A DNA stretch of 28,637 bases, taken from contig CAYFTS010000058.1 in NCBI GenBank assembly GCA_964346135.1, positions 1 to 28,637 of the forward strand, written 5' to 3'. This stretch comes from B1-G15 sp964346135 (GTDB taxonomy: Archaea > Thermoproteota > Bathyarchaeia > Bathyarchaeales > Bathyarchaeaceae). This document shows, piece after piece, positions 15,502-23,794 of the stretch. The translations under genes and the position numbers were made by a program. How positions within the stretch are numbered: position 1 is the first letter of the stretch; each line of letters opens with the position of its first letter. The notes under the pieces are model-generated. The model was given only the letters and a program-made list of their open reading frames with translations, ran no database searches and had not been told where the DNA came from.

Positions 15502-15601
15502 ATAAAACATCCAAACGAAGGATTTATCCCAAAAATTGTTAAAGTAAAATGGACAGGAATACACGTGCAAATTACCTTGATCAAATGGTGCCGTGACGTT
15601 G

Positions 15602-16324
15602 TTGAAGCTCTTAGTCAGTGTAACGAACAAGAAAGAAGCTTTAGAAGCGCTTAAAGGAGGAGCACACATAATCGACGTTAAGAATCCAAGAGAAGGCTCA
15701 TTGGGCGCCCATTTCCCCAGAATCATTAGAGAAGTCAGAGAAACTGTGCCAGACAAGGTTGAAGTGAGCGCAACAATAGGCGACCTACCGAACCTTCCTG
15801 GAACAGCTTCCTTAGCTGCTTTGGGTGCCGCTGTGTCAGGCGCTGATTATGTTAAAGCGGGACTTTTTGGTGTAAAAAAAGTGGAAGAAGCAGTGAGCCT
15901 AATGAAAGAGGTTTGTAGAGCCGTTAAAGATTATAATTCTACCTTAAAGGTGATTGCTGCGGGCTACGCTGATTTTCAAGAAGTTAACTGTCTAAATCCT
16001 CTAGAGTTCCCTGCGATTGCACGTAAGACGGAGGCAGACGGTGTGTTAATAGATATGAAAGTTAAAGGACAGAAAAAACTGTTTGACTTCTTAAATGACG
16101 ACTTGCTGAGAAACTTTGTTGAGGAATCACATAAACACGGTTTAATGGTGGCTCTGGCAGGTGGTTTAGACAAGGGAGACATATCAAGGCTTCTCAATCT
16201 AAGAGCAGATGTAGTTGGAATTAGAAGGGCTGTTCTTAATCCTAAGAATCAAGTGAGTGGTGAGGTTCAGAGCACAGCAGTAATGGAGTTCACTAAAATA
16301 ATTAACCGATATGAAAGTAGATGA
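15602..16324 (+). CDS. mfnB: 4-(hydroxymethyl)-2-furancarboxaldehyde-phosphate synthase MfnB
   Basis: It makes the furan ring of methanofuran by condensing two glyceraldehyde-3-phosphates. The TIM-barrel protein has DVKNPREGSLGA with the Schiff-base Lys, and DMKVKG later. If the TTG at 15602 (MKLLVSV) is the start, these lysines fall at residues 27 and 155, the numbers I recall for the Methanocaldococcus enzyme, so this start is preferred over GTG 15593. The upstream GGTG is weak. It runs in the same direction as mfnA with about 100 bases between, and converges with mfnE with no gap. Confidence 0.94.
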   Translation: MKLLVSVTNKKEALEALKGGAHIIDVKNPREGSLGAHFPRIIREVRETVPDKVEVSATIGDLPNLPGTASLAALGAAVSGADYVKAGLFGVKKVEEAVSLMKEVCRAVKDYNSTLKVIAAGYADFQEVNCLNPLEFPAIARKTEADGVLIDMKVKGQKKLFDFLNDDLLRNFVEESHKHGLMVALAGGLDKGDISRLLNLRADVVGIRRAVLNPKNQVSGEVQSTAVMEFTKIINRYESR

Positions 16325-16993
16325 CTAAAATATAATTTGTGTACAAAGGGTTTTCTCACCTTTCAAAATTGCTTTAATCCTTTCAGGATGTTTCCCGCTA
16401 ACCACATAGCAATTTAGCCTTGTTTTCAAAAGCATTCTAGGTAAGAATTGGTCAACGCTTGTTCTCCTATTCCTATTTAACAGCCCATTAGCTGACAACT
16501 TTTCTATCATTCTAGCGTTCGGGTTCTTTTTAGGGTCTTCTGTGAAAATCCCGTCTACATCAGTGACTAAAATCAGCTTTTTCGCAGGTAACAGACTGGC
16601 AATGTGGGCTGCTATGGAATCGGAAGTCACATCCCATGAAGGTTTCAATGGGTCTTTTTGAAACATTAAGTTGGAAGGCAGAATTATGGGTAAAATTCCA
16701 GTAGAAGAAAGCTTCTCAGCCTCTTCTAACACATAAGTGGTCTGCGAGTTCGGAGTAACATTCGAGAGGAACAGTCCGAACTGGTCCATGCTGAGAATAG
16801 CCATTTTATGCGCAACAGCATCAGACAGATCAAAATTACGGTGAAAATCTCTCACAACGTCAGCAAATTTGCCTCCTCCAGGCACGACAAGCATCCTATA
16901 AGATTTTGCAAGTGCCCCCAATTCTTCACATAAAGCAATTAAACTCACAGAGTCTTCAGCCAAACTTCCTCCAACTTTTATAACTACTACCAT
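16325..16993 (-). CDS. mfnE: [5-(aminomethyl)furan-3-yl]methyl phosphate kinase MfnE
   Basis: It phosphorylates aminomethylfuran phosphate to the pyrophosphate used by MfnF. 222 residues of the amino-acid-kinase fold: IKVGGSL at the N-terminus (phosphate loop), VVPGGGKFADVVRD, SDSIAAHIA, and LVTDVDGIFTEDPKK as the ADP-binding part. The ATG lies inside the end of mfnF and the two genes overlap by seven bases (ATGGTAG), so translation is coupled. It is the last gene of the mfnD-mfnF-mfnE unit. Family plus operon context make the role firm; the reaction is taken from work on methanogens. Confidence 0.92.
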   Translation of the reverse strand: MVVVIKVGGSLAEDSVSLIALCEELGALAKSYRMLVVPGGGKFADVVRDFHRNFDLSDAVAHKMAILSMDQFGLFLSNVTPNSQTTYVLEEAEKLSSTGILPIILPSNLMFQKDPLKPSWDVTSDSIAAHIASLLPAKKLILVTDVDGIFTEDPKKNPNARMIEKLSANGLLNRNRRTSVDQFLPRMLLKTRLNCYVVSGKHPERIKAILKGEKTLCTQIIF

Positions 16994-18054
16994 CTTATGA
17001 CCTTACCCTCCAGTTTACTCGCCACCATCAAAGCGACACCAACCGAAGTGGAGACGACGGCAGCATCGACACCAAGTAGCTCCTCTAAGTCGATGATTTC
17101 TTTGAAACCTGCTTTCTGAGCCGCTTTTCTAGCCAAAAAGTCTCTGCCAAAACCCGTCACTACAACAGGAACATTCATTTTTATATGAGACTTCATCCTG
17201 TCATAGACTTGCCTTAACCCATCAGCAATCTGCTTAACCTGTGCCTCATAAATGAAGTTAGCCATCTCAACTATTTCCTCTTCGTCTAACATTTCAATGT
17301 CAGCGCAAACTACGCGCGCCAATCTAGCCATAGCTTCTATCCTTGTTGTTCCCCGACCATCCGCGGTTTCTACAGAGTAGTCCTCCTCGTTAATGTTGTC
17401 TAAGATTAGATGTACGTCGCCAGACAAGGCAAATAACTCAGATGAAACCCGTGCGATTCCGCCTTTAACAGAGATGAAATTTACGATAGCAGCGACATTC
17501 GTACGCAATGCTCCTGTGTAAACTAACTCTCCATTCAAAAGCTTCTCGAGATCGGTTTTGCCAGCTGCAACAACTTTTCCATTAATCACTGGAATTATGC
17601 TTGTTGTTGTGCTTCCCACATCGATTACAAAACAATCTTTAATTGACTGAGACACCATCCATCCTGTGGCTGGCCAATTGGCAGCTGCGACTTTAAGAGG
17701 CACTTGCCTAGCCTCCTCAATTGACCTCAGGTTTGACTCTGCATCCAGAACGAAAACTGGTGTATTAGGGAAAACCTGCGCCACACTATCGAGGATATGG
17801 TTGACTCCTTTCCTTTTTGTCTGATATGCATCGGATAATTCTGCTGTCATGGCAACTCCAACGCCGTCTAACTTAGCGGAACCTGTCAACTGGTTTTTCA
17901 GCTTTTCAAGAACAGCTGGAAGCTTTTCCTTGTCTCTTTTCCAGATTGGAAAATATTCTGTTGCGGTTTTAAGTTCTCTAACAGTGGCTTTCCGGGTTTT
18001 TATCAAAGCCGCCTTAGTGTTTACTCCTCCTATGTCCCAACCTAGAATATTCAC
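16987..18054 (-). CDS. mfnF: Aminomethylfuran-tyramine coupling enzyme MfnF
   Basis: It joins the furan diphosphate to gamma-glutamyltyramine, forming the core ether of methanofuran. 355 residues of the hydantoinase/ASKHA fold, long annotated as an H4MPT-linked C1-transfer protein. Visible features are the phosphate-loop-like WDIGGVNTKAAL at the N-terminus, a second DVGSTTTSIIPV loop in the middle, and VVTGFGRDFLA in the C-terminal third. The start is GTG 18054, with GAGGATTGA overlapping the end of mfnD as a ribosome binding site; only four bases separate the two genes. Its stop overlaps the mfnE start. Confidence 0.92.
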   Translation of the reverse strand: MNILGWDIGGVNTKAALIKTRKATVRELKTATEYFPIWKRDKEKLPAVLEKLKNQLTGSAKLDGVGVAMTAELSDAYQTKRKGVNHILDSVAQVFPNTPVFVLDAESNLRSIEEARQVPLKVAAANWPATGWMVSQSIKDCFVIDVGSTTTSIIPVINGKVVAAGKTDLEKLLNGELVYTGALRTNVAAIVNFISVKGGIARVSSELFALSGDVHLILDNINEEDYSVETADGRGTTRIEAMARLARVVCADIEMLDEEEIVEMANFIYEAQVKQIADGLRQVYDRMKSHIKMNVPVVVTGFGRDFLARKAAQKAGFKEIIDLEELLGVDAAVVSTSVGVALMVASKLEGKVIRW

Positions 18055-18058
18055 TTTT

Positions 18059-19285
18059 TCAATCCTCTTGCAACATGTTTATGAGACGTTTTGTAGCTTC
18101 ATACAGCTTTGTTTTAGCGCTTTTTAATTTGGCGGAATGGGCAATGAGTAGCGCATATGCTGTTTCATCCCCTCCAATGGAGAGTGGAGGCGAGATGATT
18201 TCCTCTGACTCACATACTTTATGGAGGATTTTGCTTGGCACGGGTGGAACTGTTACTTTTGAAAAAAAAGCATATCCCGAGTTTTGCACGTTCTCAGGAA
18301 GTTCATGTTTCAGCACGGCGTTGACTATTCCTTGGGCTACGTTAAAATTTACGACTTTTCTCAAGCCGATGTAGGATGTTGTAAGTCGGGGGTTAACATC
18401 TATAACCACAGGCTCATCATTTGTTAGAACCAAGTCTACTCCAATGTAGCCTCTAAGTCCCTTGAACAATTCTACTGTTTTCTGCGCTGTTTCCAAGGCT
18501 TCCTCTAGCAGAGGATGGTGAAGAGGAACTGTTCCACCAGTATAAGCTGAATTAGAGCGGGGTGGTGACAAAGTAACTATTTGTTCATTTAACGTTAGTG
18601 GATATGCATTCTTTCCTGTTGAGATTAAACTAACGCTGGAAGCTGTGCCATTAATGAACTTCTGGGCTAAGAAATACCTGTCTAACGATTCTTCCATCAG
18701 CTTAGCAAGGGCGCTTTTTATTTGGCGTTCATTTTTTACGATGCTTAATCCTTGGCAACCTACACCGTCTATGGGCTTAAAGATAAGTGGAAAACCTAAT
18801 TCGCTTACGGTCTGTTTAATTTTTTTAATCTCTTCACAACAGTCAATCATCAAAGTGTCAGGCACCCGTATTCCAATCCTTTTCAACTCATTGTAAAGCG
18901 TATATTTGTTGGAGACTTTCTCTATTGCAGTAGCCGCACAATTAAGAGAGATGCTACTAGCCGCTTCAACGCGCTCCACTAGTCTTTGTAATATTTGACT
19001 TGATTCTGGCGCGATTATATAAATGGCGTCAACCGATTTGGAGAGCGATGTTAAAGTTTTTTCTAACTCTTCTTTATGAGAAGGGATGATTATGTCGTCG
19101 GCGTCAAGTGATGGGCTGAGAGTTATGAGTTTAGAGTCAAGTAGAGTTGTTACAAAGTGTCCAGCGGCTTTAAAGTCTGAGATTAAAGTTCTCAGCATCC
19201 CAAAGCCTTCGCTTAAGATGCTTGGCGAAATCTTTCTATCATGGTATCCTGCTGCGGTGATATGTTCATAAATGAGAAGTTTCAA
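18059..19285 (-). CDS. mfnD: Tyramine-L-glutamate ligase MfnD (ATP-grasp)
   Basis: It forms gamma-glutamyltyramine from tyramine, glutamate and ATP. 408 residues with the N-terminal IYEHITAAGYHDRKI, typical of MfnD, an ATP-grasp phosphate loop FPLIFKPIDGVGCQG, and VVIDVNPRLTTSYIGLRK as the metal-binding segment. The start is TTG 19285 with GAGGT about six bases upstream. The protein appears some 100 residues longer than the methanogen form as I remember it; the extra lies mostly after the ATP-grasp core (about 315-408). It leads a reverse operon with mfnF and mfnE and is divergent from the HisA-like gene across 41 bases. Confidence 0.9.
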   Translation of the reverse strand: MKLLIYEHITAAGYHDRKISPSILSEGFGMLRTLISDFKAAGHFVTTLLDSKLITLSPSLDADDIIIPSHKEELEKTLTSLSKSVDAIYIIAPESSQILQRLVERVEAASSISLNCAATAIEKVSNKYTLYNELKRIGIRVPDTLMIDCCEEIKKIKQTVSELGFPLIFKPIDGVGCQGLSIVKNERQIKSALAKLMEESLDRYFLAQKFINGTASSVSLISTGKNAYPLTLNEQIVTLSPPRSNSAYTGGTVPLHHPLLEEALETAQKTVELFKGLRGYIGVDLVLTNDEPVVIDVNPRLTTSYIGLRKVVNFNVAQGIVNAVLKHELPENVQNSGYAFFSKVTVPPVPSKILHKVCESEEIISPPLSIGGDETAYALLIAHSAKLKSAKTKLYEATKRLINMLQED

Positions 19286-19326
19286 ATTTTTACCTCTACA
19301 CTATCTAATATTTAGAGTGGGGTTCC

Positions 19327-20058
19327 ATGAAAATTATTCCTGTCCTCGACGTTTTAAATAGTGTAGTGGTTCATGGTGTCGGGGGTGAAAGAGAAAAGTA
19401 TTATCCTGTAAAAAGCGTTTTGTGTGCATCTTCTGATCCAGTGAACATAACTTCGACATTTAGATCACTTGGATTTGACGAGCTTTATGTGGCGGATTTA
19501 GATGCAATATTAAACAACAATGCAAATTTTTCCCTCTATAAACAGGTTAAAGCGGTAACTGATGTAAAATTAATTGTTGACGCGGGCATAAACGATTTTG
19601 AAAAGGCACGAAAAGTTTTAGAAAACGAGGTTTCAAAGATCATAATAGGCACTGAAACTTTAGAAAAACTAGACTTTGTTAAGGAGGCTGTCAAGCTTTT
19701 TGGTAAGAACCGAGTCATCGTTAGCCTCGACTTAAAAGGAGGAAAAGTCATAAGCAGAGACTCTTACATAAAGGAGAAAGCCCCGGTGGAACTCGCAAAG
19801 ACTTTCCAAGCGATGAATGTTGCCCAAATTATTGTTTTAGACTTAGCAAGGGTTGGAATGAATAAAGGACTTAATCTAAAAATTGTGAAGGAGATTCTTG
19901 AGCAAACCAGAGTTGAAGTGTTAACTGGTGGAGGTGTACGAGACATTACAGACTTGGAAATGTTGAGAAATATGGGTGTGTCTGGTGTGCTGGTAGCTAC
20001 CGCTCTACATAACGGAAGGCTTACAATAAAAAAATTGAAGCAGTCTGGTTTTATTTAA
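19327..20058 (+). CDS. HisA-like TIM-barrel protein (proFAR-isomerase-related)
   Basis: 243 residues. The barrel keeps HisA landmarks: VLDV (Asp 8), DAGIND, VSLDLKGGKV (Asp 135), and the phosphate loops LTGGGVRD and GVLVATALHNG. It lacks a typical HisA substrate-loop beginning (HGVGGEREKYYPV instead), and no his operon is present. It matches the uncharacterised HisA-related group (COG1411 as I recall), often found in archaea and methylotrophs with H4MPT. It shares a 41-base divergent promoter with mfnD, so it is likely co-regulated with methanofuran synthesis. A role in that pathway, or in an allied C1 cofactor, is inferred. Confidence 0.8.
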   Translation: MKIIPVLDVLNSVVVHGVGGEREKYYPVKSVLCASSDPVNITSTFRSLGFDELYVADLDAILNNNANFSLYKQVKAVTDVKLIVDAGINDFEKARKVLENEVSKIIIGTETLEKLDFVKEAVKLFGKNRVIVSLDLKGGKVISRDSYIKEKAPVELAKTFQAMNVAQIIVLDLARVGMNKGLNLKIVKEILEQTRVEVLTGGGVRDITDLEMLRNMGVSGVLVATALHNGRLTIKKLKQSGFI

Positions 20059-20119
20059 TACTTAAAAAGCTACTTCATGGCGCATGCATTTCTATTGGTG
20101 ACTCATTGATTCCTTTCTT

Positions 20120-21160
20120 TTAGGTTCCGCTCTTCTCTATTCTAAAGAGATTGCCCACTCTTGTAACTTGGAACTTTACATCTAGAATCTTCTGAGCGAG
20201 CCAGAGATTTGTGTCCAGATGCTCAGTAATGGAACGAACAAGATAGGTGGAGTTGCCTGCAGCCAAAGCAACGTAAGGAACCAGCATATCAGCTAAATGC
20301 ACGTCCACCGTAGCTCCAGCCTTTAACTGCTTGAAAAGGTTTTCAGCAGCTTCAAAACCCACCGCTTCGCTTGGTTTGCGAAGTTCGCCAATAGCGTCTC
20401 CTCCCAGAAGAGTGCCAGTGTTGCTTTTTGCCCATAACACTATGGAACTCCCTTTCTGGATAGGGTTGGACGTGTCGTTAACCACTTCGATGTTGGCTTC
20501 GAAACCGCGAGCTTTTAGATATTCCTTAGCTGCTTTGGCTTGGCGTTCTGCAACCTTTCGATCTGCTAGAAAAGTGCACACGGAAATTCCGCGCAGTTCT
20601 TCTATAGCTCCACGTTCTTCAAGACGTAGTGGATTCAATTTCTGACATGGCTGAACCTCTATGGAAATTTCTCCCATGCCTTTCGGGTAATAACCGTATT
20701 TTTGAACAGTTAAGTCTGCCTTCAAGCCCATTCGTTTAAGCATAGGAAGAAGAATATGTTTCAGATAGTTTATTGTAGGCGCATAACGGACGTCAGTGCC
20801 GCCTTTAACCACACTTATACGTACGGCGTGTTTAGCAGAGACACAGAGAGGCAGAATGGTCAACAGTAACATGGATATGCTGCCGGCAGTGCCTATCTCA
20901 GCTTGTATCTCGCCGCCTGTAACCTCGTCGGCTTTAAACCAGACTTCGCGAGAGCCTAGTGTGGCGCCTTTTATTTCTGCATTACAGATTTTGGCAGCAG
21001 TAAGTATAGCTTCAAGATGTTGAGGGCGCAAACCGGGCTGACGGCGTTTTTTGCGGATATTGTATATGTGCAGTGGTTCACCTAGGATGCCTGCTAAAGC
21101 TATGGACAGACGTAGGATGGTTCCGCTGCCGCTTTTTTGGCTGCCGTCAACCTCCAACAC
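20120..21160 (-). CDS. rtcA: RNA 3'-terminal phosphate cyclase
   Basis: It converts RNA 3'-phosphates to 2',3'-cyclic phosphates with ATP. 346 residues with the opening VDGSQKSGSGTILRLS, RRQPGLRPQHLEAI, GTAGSISM, GGTDVRYAPTINYL and the catalytic His in ITEHLDTN (about residue 314), all typical of RtcA. Either GTG 21160 or TTG 21157 could start it; no strong ribosome binding site is seen. No RtcB ligase is in the window. It is convergent with the HisA-like gene. Confidence 0.95.
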   Translation of the reverse strand: MLEVDGSQKSGSGTILRLSIALAGILGEPLHIYNIRKKRRQPGLRPQHLEAILTAAKICNAEIKGATLGSREVWFKADEVTGGEIQAEIGTAGSISMLLLTILPLCVSAKHAVRISVVKGGTDVRYAPTINYLKHILLPMLKRMGLKADLTVQKYGYYPKGMGEISIEVQPCQKLNPLRLEERGAIEELRGISVCTFLADRKVAERQAKAAKEYLKARGFEANIEVVNDTSNPIQKGSSIVLWAKSNTGTLLGGDAIGELRKPSEAVGFEAAENLFKQLKAGATVDVHLADMLVPYVALAAGNSTYLVRSITEHLDTNLWLAQKILDVKFQVTRVGNLFRIEKSGT

Positions 21161-21285
21161 TCTTAAGCCTCTAGAATTGACCAGTCCCTACTCTAGTTTA
21201 AAGGTTCTTCTACCTTAAGATAAGACATGAAGGACAAAACAAATGAAGGAGCATAATGAAACAGTTATGCATGGAGGCATGTTTA

Positions 21286-21648
21286 TTGAGCGAAAAAAAG
21301 TTAAGTCAAGAAGAACTGCTACGGCGAATAGATGAACTTCTCAGCGTTTTGAACATGATCTCCAGAGACCTAACAGACATAACAAAGACGTTGAGGAAAA
21401 GCGGCGTCCCTGCTCCTACCCCTACTGTTGCACCCGCTGAAGCACAAACAATTGAAAGCATCCAGAAGTGGTTTCCTAAGGATTTAGAGGAGATGTTAAC
21501 GTTTGAAGACGTGGGAGACTACATTATGATAAAGCCGCGTCAATATCTGGGGTCGGAAAATTTTGCGAAAATAGCGTCTATTGTTCGGGACAATGGTGGA
21601 GAATACATTAGTGCTGGGAAGGAGTCACATTTTCGGGTTCCCAAATGA
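21286..21648 (+). CDS. Coiled-coil protein with a small C-terminal domain, unknown
   Basis: About 120 residues from TTG 21286. An N-terminal coiled coil (SQEELLRRIDELLSVLNMISRDLTDITKTL) is followed by a Pro/Ala/Thr linker (VPAPTPTVAPAEA), then a folded C-terminal domain (about 75-120) containing MIKPRQYLG, IVRDNGGEYISAGKESHFRVPK. The frame also opens at ATG 21256, with its own GGAG; TTG 21286 has GGAGG at 21273-21277 and avoids a Cys-rich leader (MKQLCMEACL), so it is preferred. A DNA-associated role is conceivable, but I cannot name the family. It is divergent from rtcA. Confidence 0.65.
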   Translation: MSEKKLSQEELLRRIDELLSVLNMISRDLTDITKTLRKSGVPAPTPTVAPAEAQTIESIQKWFPKDLEEMLTFEDVGDYIMIKPRQYLGSENFAKIASIVRDNGGEYISAGKESHFRVPK

Positions 21649-21691
21649 CATGGAAAAGAACAAACTTCACCAACAGTGTTTGCATTCTCTT

Positions 21692-22483
21692 CTAAGTTGA
21701 AAGAGCTTCCAAAAAGTCTTTCAGCGCCTTCTTGTGATGAGGAAACCTAACCCTAATAGGTGTAATGGATACACGGTTTTCCTTCTTTATTGTATGTATG
21801 TCTGTTCCCGGCTTATCATCGGGATAGCCGGATAGAACCCATCCTCCAATTTTGTATCCATCTTTCCGCTTCGTGTAGATGTCGTGGTACCCTTTATATG
21901 AGAGGTCAGTGAGTTCCACATCTATTGATTTGGCGGTTTCAGGCACGTTTATCGAGATAATATCCACGTCAGGAGGCATGCCCTTTTTCAGCACGTATTC
22001 AGCGGCTTTTTGAGTGATAGTGGCGGTTAACTCTAACTCTTCAGGTGTAACAGAGTTTTTCCATAACTGCCTTTCCAGAATTTTTCGCACGCAATAAGAA
22101 ACGCCTATGGCGGGAACATTATGAATAGCGGCTTCCAGCGCAGCGCCTAAAGTGCCAGAATTCAAGAAATCATCAATCCCCAGGTTTGGACCCAAGTTTA
22201 TTCCAGCTACAAGCAGGTCAGGAGAGCGTTTCAGAATTTTGTTTACAGCCAGAAGAAAGGCATCGGCGGGTGTGCCAGTTATAGCGTATGCTTTTGATTT
22301 ATCGCTAAGTTGTGTCTCCTTGATTTTTATGTAATAAAGTGTAGTTAGGGCTTTTCCGATACCGCTTGACTCTTTTTCTGGAGTAACAATGATCACTTCG
22401 CCTAGTTTTTCTAACTTCCGTTTTAGAGCGAGTAAACCGATGGATTGTATTCCGTCGTCGTTGATTAACAGGATTGTAGGCAT
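21692..22483 (-). CDS. surE: 5'/3'-nucleotidase SurE
   Basis: It removes phosphate from nucleoside monophosphates with a divalent metal. 263 residues with NDDG at 8-11 (metal Asp pair), Ser in KESSGIGKALT, AITGTPADA, GINLGPNLG (Asn 96) and SGTLGAALEAA, all hallmark SurE motifs. The C-terminal region, ending RVSITPIRVRF..., is the usual dimer-forming tail. A TATA-like TTTATTTT about 40 bases ahead of the ATG supports the start at 22483. It is followed by no close gene and is preceded by the acylphosphatase gene on the same strand, 75 bases upstream. Confidence 0.94.
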   Translation of the reverse strand: MPTILLINDDGIQSIGLLALKRKLEKLGEVIIVTPEKESSGIGKALTTLYYIKIKETQLSDKSKAYAITGTPADAFLLAVNKILKRSPDLLVAGINLGPNLGIDDFLNSGTLGAALEAAIHNVPAIGVSYCVRKILERQLWKNSVTPEELELTATITQKAAEYVLKKGMPPDVDIISINVPETAKSIDVELTDLSYKGYHDIYTKRKDGYKIGGWVLSGYPDDKPGTDIHTIKKENRVSITPIRVRFPHHKKALKDFLEALST

Positions 22484-22558
22484 AATGAACCGCTCAGTTT
22501 GGACTTGACTTTGAAGTTTTCCTTCAAAATAAACTTTTGTGCAACAAATAAAAACGTG

Positions 22559-22855
22559 TCAGAGTATGCGTCTATATCCATAACGTATTCTGAAGCCTTT
22601 GAGTTCACCAGTGTAATGTTCCCATCGAACTTCAACATGTTTCACTCTAGCTCCTGAGGGACCTTTTCTGCAAAACTCGATAAGTCTTTCCACGTCATCT
22701 TTTTCCCCCTCAAAAACAGCTTCAACTCTTCTATCTGACAGATTTCGCACCCATCCGGTAACGTTTCTTTTGTTTGCTTCACGTCGGGTTTCAACTCTGA
22801 AGAAAACGCCTTGGACTCTTCCGCTGACAAAGACATGGGCTCTAACTTTTGCCAT
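22559..22855 (-). CDS. acyP: Acylphosphatase
   Basis: 98 residues, the normal length for this small enzyme that hydrolyses acyl phosphates. VSGRVQGVFFR holds the phosphate loop with the catalytic Arg (20), and GWVRNLSDRRVEAVFEG holds the catalytic Asn (38) and the following strand. The tail ending FRIRYGY is typical. The start is ATG 22855. It lies on the same strand as surE, 75 bases upstream of it, and is divergent from triosephosphate isomerase. Confidence 0.94.
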   Translation of the reverse strand: MAKVRAHVFVSGRVQGVFFRVETRREANKRNVTGWVRNLSDRRVEAVFEGEKDDVERLIEFCRKGPSGARVKHVEVRWEHYTGELKGFRIRYGYRRIL

Positions 22856-22990
22856 TTCTCTTCAGCATAACGTGTTAAACAATAAAACCTTAAATATTTG
22901 TCATCTGTAGAAGGAGTTTCTACGATTTAAGAAACGAAGAACCCCCAAAACTGTTTAATTGATAAGAACATATACGATAGGCGGAGATTC

Positions 22991-23680
22991 ATGTTGACTA
23001 AAATTCGCATTCCTATAATCATCGTGAACTTCAAAACTTATTCACAAGCTACTGGAAAAAAAGCTGTCGAACTCGCTAAGACCGCAGAAAAAGTCAGCTT
23101 AAAAACTGAAGTTTGCATAGGCTTAGCTCCTCAATTCGTCGACATCATGCCAGTCGCTAACGCCGTGTCCCTTCCAGTTTTTGCACAACACATAGACACA
23201 ATAAAGCCAGGCAGCTTCACTGGACACGTTTTAGCCGAATCAGTGAAAGAAGCTGGAGCAGTGGGAACATTGATCAACCACTCGGAAATGCGGTTGAAAC
23301 TCGCCGACATTAACGCAACTATTGCGAGGACACGCGAAGTTAACTTAACTTCAGTGGTTTGCGCGGATAGCGCTGCTGTGAGCGCAAATGTAGCTGAGTT
23401 TAAACCCAACATGATTGCTGTGGAGCCGTCTGAATTAATTGGAACAGGGATTCCGGTGGCTAAGGCTAAGCCTGAGGTGGTTACTGGGGCAGTTGAGGTG
23501 GTTAAGCAAATAAACCCTGATGTTGTGGTTCTGTGTGGAGCGGGGCTAACAAAAGGCGAGGATGTGGCTGCTGCTCTGAGACTTGGAACACAAGGGGTTT
23601 TGGTGGCAAGCGGCATTGTGAAAGCGCAAGACCCATATAAGGTGTTGTTAGATTTTGCAGAAAATTTAACTGTTAAATGA
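22991..23680 (+). CDS. tpiA: Triosephosphate isomerase, archaeal type
   Basis: It interconverts dihydroxyacetone phosphate and glyceraldehyde-3-phosphate. 229 residues, the short archaeal form. Catalytic residues are visible: NFK (Asn 13, Lys 15), INHSE (His 97) and VEPSELIGTG (Glu 145 with the phosphate loop). The closing GAGLTKGEDVAAAL and GVLVASGI are the other phosphate-binding segments. ATG 22991 is preceded by GGCGGAG. In this window it also feeds two others: glyceraldehyde-3-phosphate is the MfnB substrate and DHAP the NadA substrate. Confidence 0.96.
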   Translation: MLTKIRIPIIIVNFKTYSQATGKKAVELAKTAEKVSLKTEVCIGLAPQFVDIMPVANAVSLPVFAQHIDTIKPGSFTGHVLAESVKEAGAVGTLINHSEMRLKLADINATIARTREVNLTSVVCADSAAVSANVAEFKPNMIAVEPSELIGTGIPVAKAKPEVVTGAVEVVKQINPDVVVLCGAGLTKGEDVAAALRLGTQGVLVASGIVKAQDPYKVLLDFAENLTVK

Positions 23681-23794
23681 ATGCTGCTAGGAATCGTTCA
23701 CTGAAATCTGCTGTCTCATAGAAGTTTTCTCCTCAAATTTTAATGCAACTTGAATTGATATAAACGAATCAAAGTAAAGAAAGGAGGTGAGAAA

